Source: CAYOSU01 sp964541255 (lineage in GTDB: Bacteria > Bacillota > Clostridia > Christensenellales > CAMQZB01). From it: a stretch of 22,039 bases of DNA. The notes under the pieces are model-generated. The model was not told the DNA's origin. It ran no database searches and was given only the letters and a program-made list of their open reading frames with translations. Below, one piece after another: positions 21,580 to 22,039 of the stretch. The translations under genes and the position numbers were made by a program. Location: NCBI GenBank assembly GCA_964541255.1, contig CAZIPL010000025.1, positions 1 through 22,039 of the forward strand. Direction: 5' to 3'. The number at the start of each line of letters is the position of its first letter. Position 1 is the first letter of the stretch.

Positions 21580-22039
21580 ATGTCGAGCTTAAGTTTGCAA
21601 CACATATACAAAGTTTATGAAAATTCCGCTTCACCGAAAGAAGTAAAAGCTGCTCAAGAAAGCGGTGATCTTTCGATACTCAAACCCGCCGTATCGGATT
21701 TCTCGATGGAAATAGCCGATAAAGAGTTTATTGTTTTCGTTGGCCCGTCTGGCTGCGGAAAGTCTACAACGCTTCGTATGATTGCCGGACTAGAAGAAAT
21801 TACTTCCGGTGAACTTTACATTGACGGACGTCTTGTCAACGACGTTGAGTCGAAAGACAGAGACATCGCGATGGTTTTCCAAAACTACGCACTTTATCCG
21901 CATATGACCGTTTATGACAATATGGCTTTTGCTTTGAAGCTCAGAAAAATGGATAAAGCCGAAATTGACAAGAGAGTTAAGGAAGCTGCAAAGATTCTCG
22001 ATATCGAGCAGTACTTAAACAGAAAACCTAAGGCTTTGT
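21580..22039 (+). CDS. Sugar ABC transporter ATPase, MsmK/UgpC type (3' end cut off)
   Basis: ATP-hydrolysing subunit that powers uptake of oligosaccharides by CUT1-type ABC importers. The first 153 codons are present and the gene runs off the window. The Walker A motif is GPSGCGKST (55-63), preceded by EFIVFV, and the Q-loop is VFQNYALYPHMTVYDNM (99-115), the hallmark of the MsmK/UgpC/MalK group. GGAGA is 9 nt before the ATG. About 15-20 extra residues (around 14-36) sit between the first beta strand HIYKVY and SDFSMEI, compared with what I recall for family members. Such ATPases often serve several importers; permease and binding-protein genes are not in the window. Confidence 0.92.
   Translation, partial: MSSLSLQHIYKVYENSASPKEVKAAQESGDLSILKPAVSDFSMEIADKEFIVFVGPSGCGKSTTLRMIAGLEEITSGELYIDGRLVNDVESKDRDIAMVFQNYALYPHMTVYDNMAFALKLRKMDKAEIDKRVKEAAKILDIEQYLNRKPKAL

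Noticed and set aside
21450..21611. 54-residue N-terminal extension of the AraC protein
   Set aside because: It would run through the promoter region and overlap the divergent ABC gene start. It is A/T-rich and low in complexity, whereas the ATG at 21449 has a ribosome-binding site.

Overview
The window looks like chromosome of a low-to-moderate GC, Gram-positive-type anaerobe (Bacillota, most like Clostridia). Evidence: strong AAGGAG/GGAGG ribosome-binding sites before nearly every gene, sigma-A-type promoters (TTGNNN-17-TATAAT, often with a TGn extension), U-tract intrinsic terminators, and a dgt-dnaG-rpoD-trmK-nif3 cluster typical of Bacillota. The species cannot be fixed from sequence alone. 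I see no rRNA, tRNA, CRISPR array, transposon or phage gene.

Left part (1-4884): a short non-coding edge with a 13-bp direct repeat, then the class II fructose-bisphosphate aldolase gene (minus), divergent from a GtrB/DPM-like membrane glycosyltransferase. These are followed by an M29 aminopeptidase and a stand-alone GAPDH gene with a strong promoter and terminator. fba and gapA are single-gene glycolytic units here, each with its own signals.

Middle (4885-12267): an information-processing operon in the order dNTPase (HD domain), DNA primase dnaG, two complete tandem rpoD-type sigma factors, tRNA m1A22 methyltransferase trmK, a Nif3-like protein and a coiled-coil/zinc-ribbon protein, closed by a bidirectional terminator. 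The tandem sigma pair is the most unusual thing in the window. Both copies carry regions 1.1 to 4.2. They differ at the edges of the -35 recognition helix, share an 80-bp block with one mismatch, and are each followed by a related palindromic spacer.

Right-middle (12312-14640): a PIG-L deacetylase gene (minus) is divergent from cytidine deaminase and a thioredoxin-reductase-like flavoprotein (TTG start), with back-to-back promoters. A bidirectional terminator follows.

Right part (14707-22039): a carbohydrate-use locus. A GH35/GH42-type beta-galactosidase-like enzyme and a TetR regulator lie on the minus strand. An MFS transporter of sugar-porter type and a large clan GH-D (alpha-galactosidase-like) hydrolase lie on the plus strand. 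The tetR/MFS gap has two CCAAC-N5-GTTGR dyads, one touching the -35 box and one filling the -35/-10 spacer of the MFS promoter, so TetR is the likely local repressor. The picture is import of a galactose-containing glycoside by the MFS protein and its cleavage in the cytoplasm. An AraC regulator and a divergent MsmK/UgpC-type sugar ABC ATPase (cut by the window edge) continue the theme.
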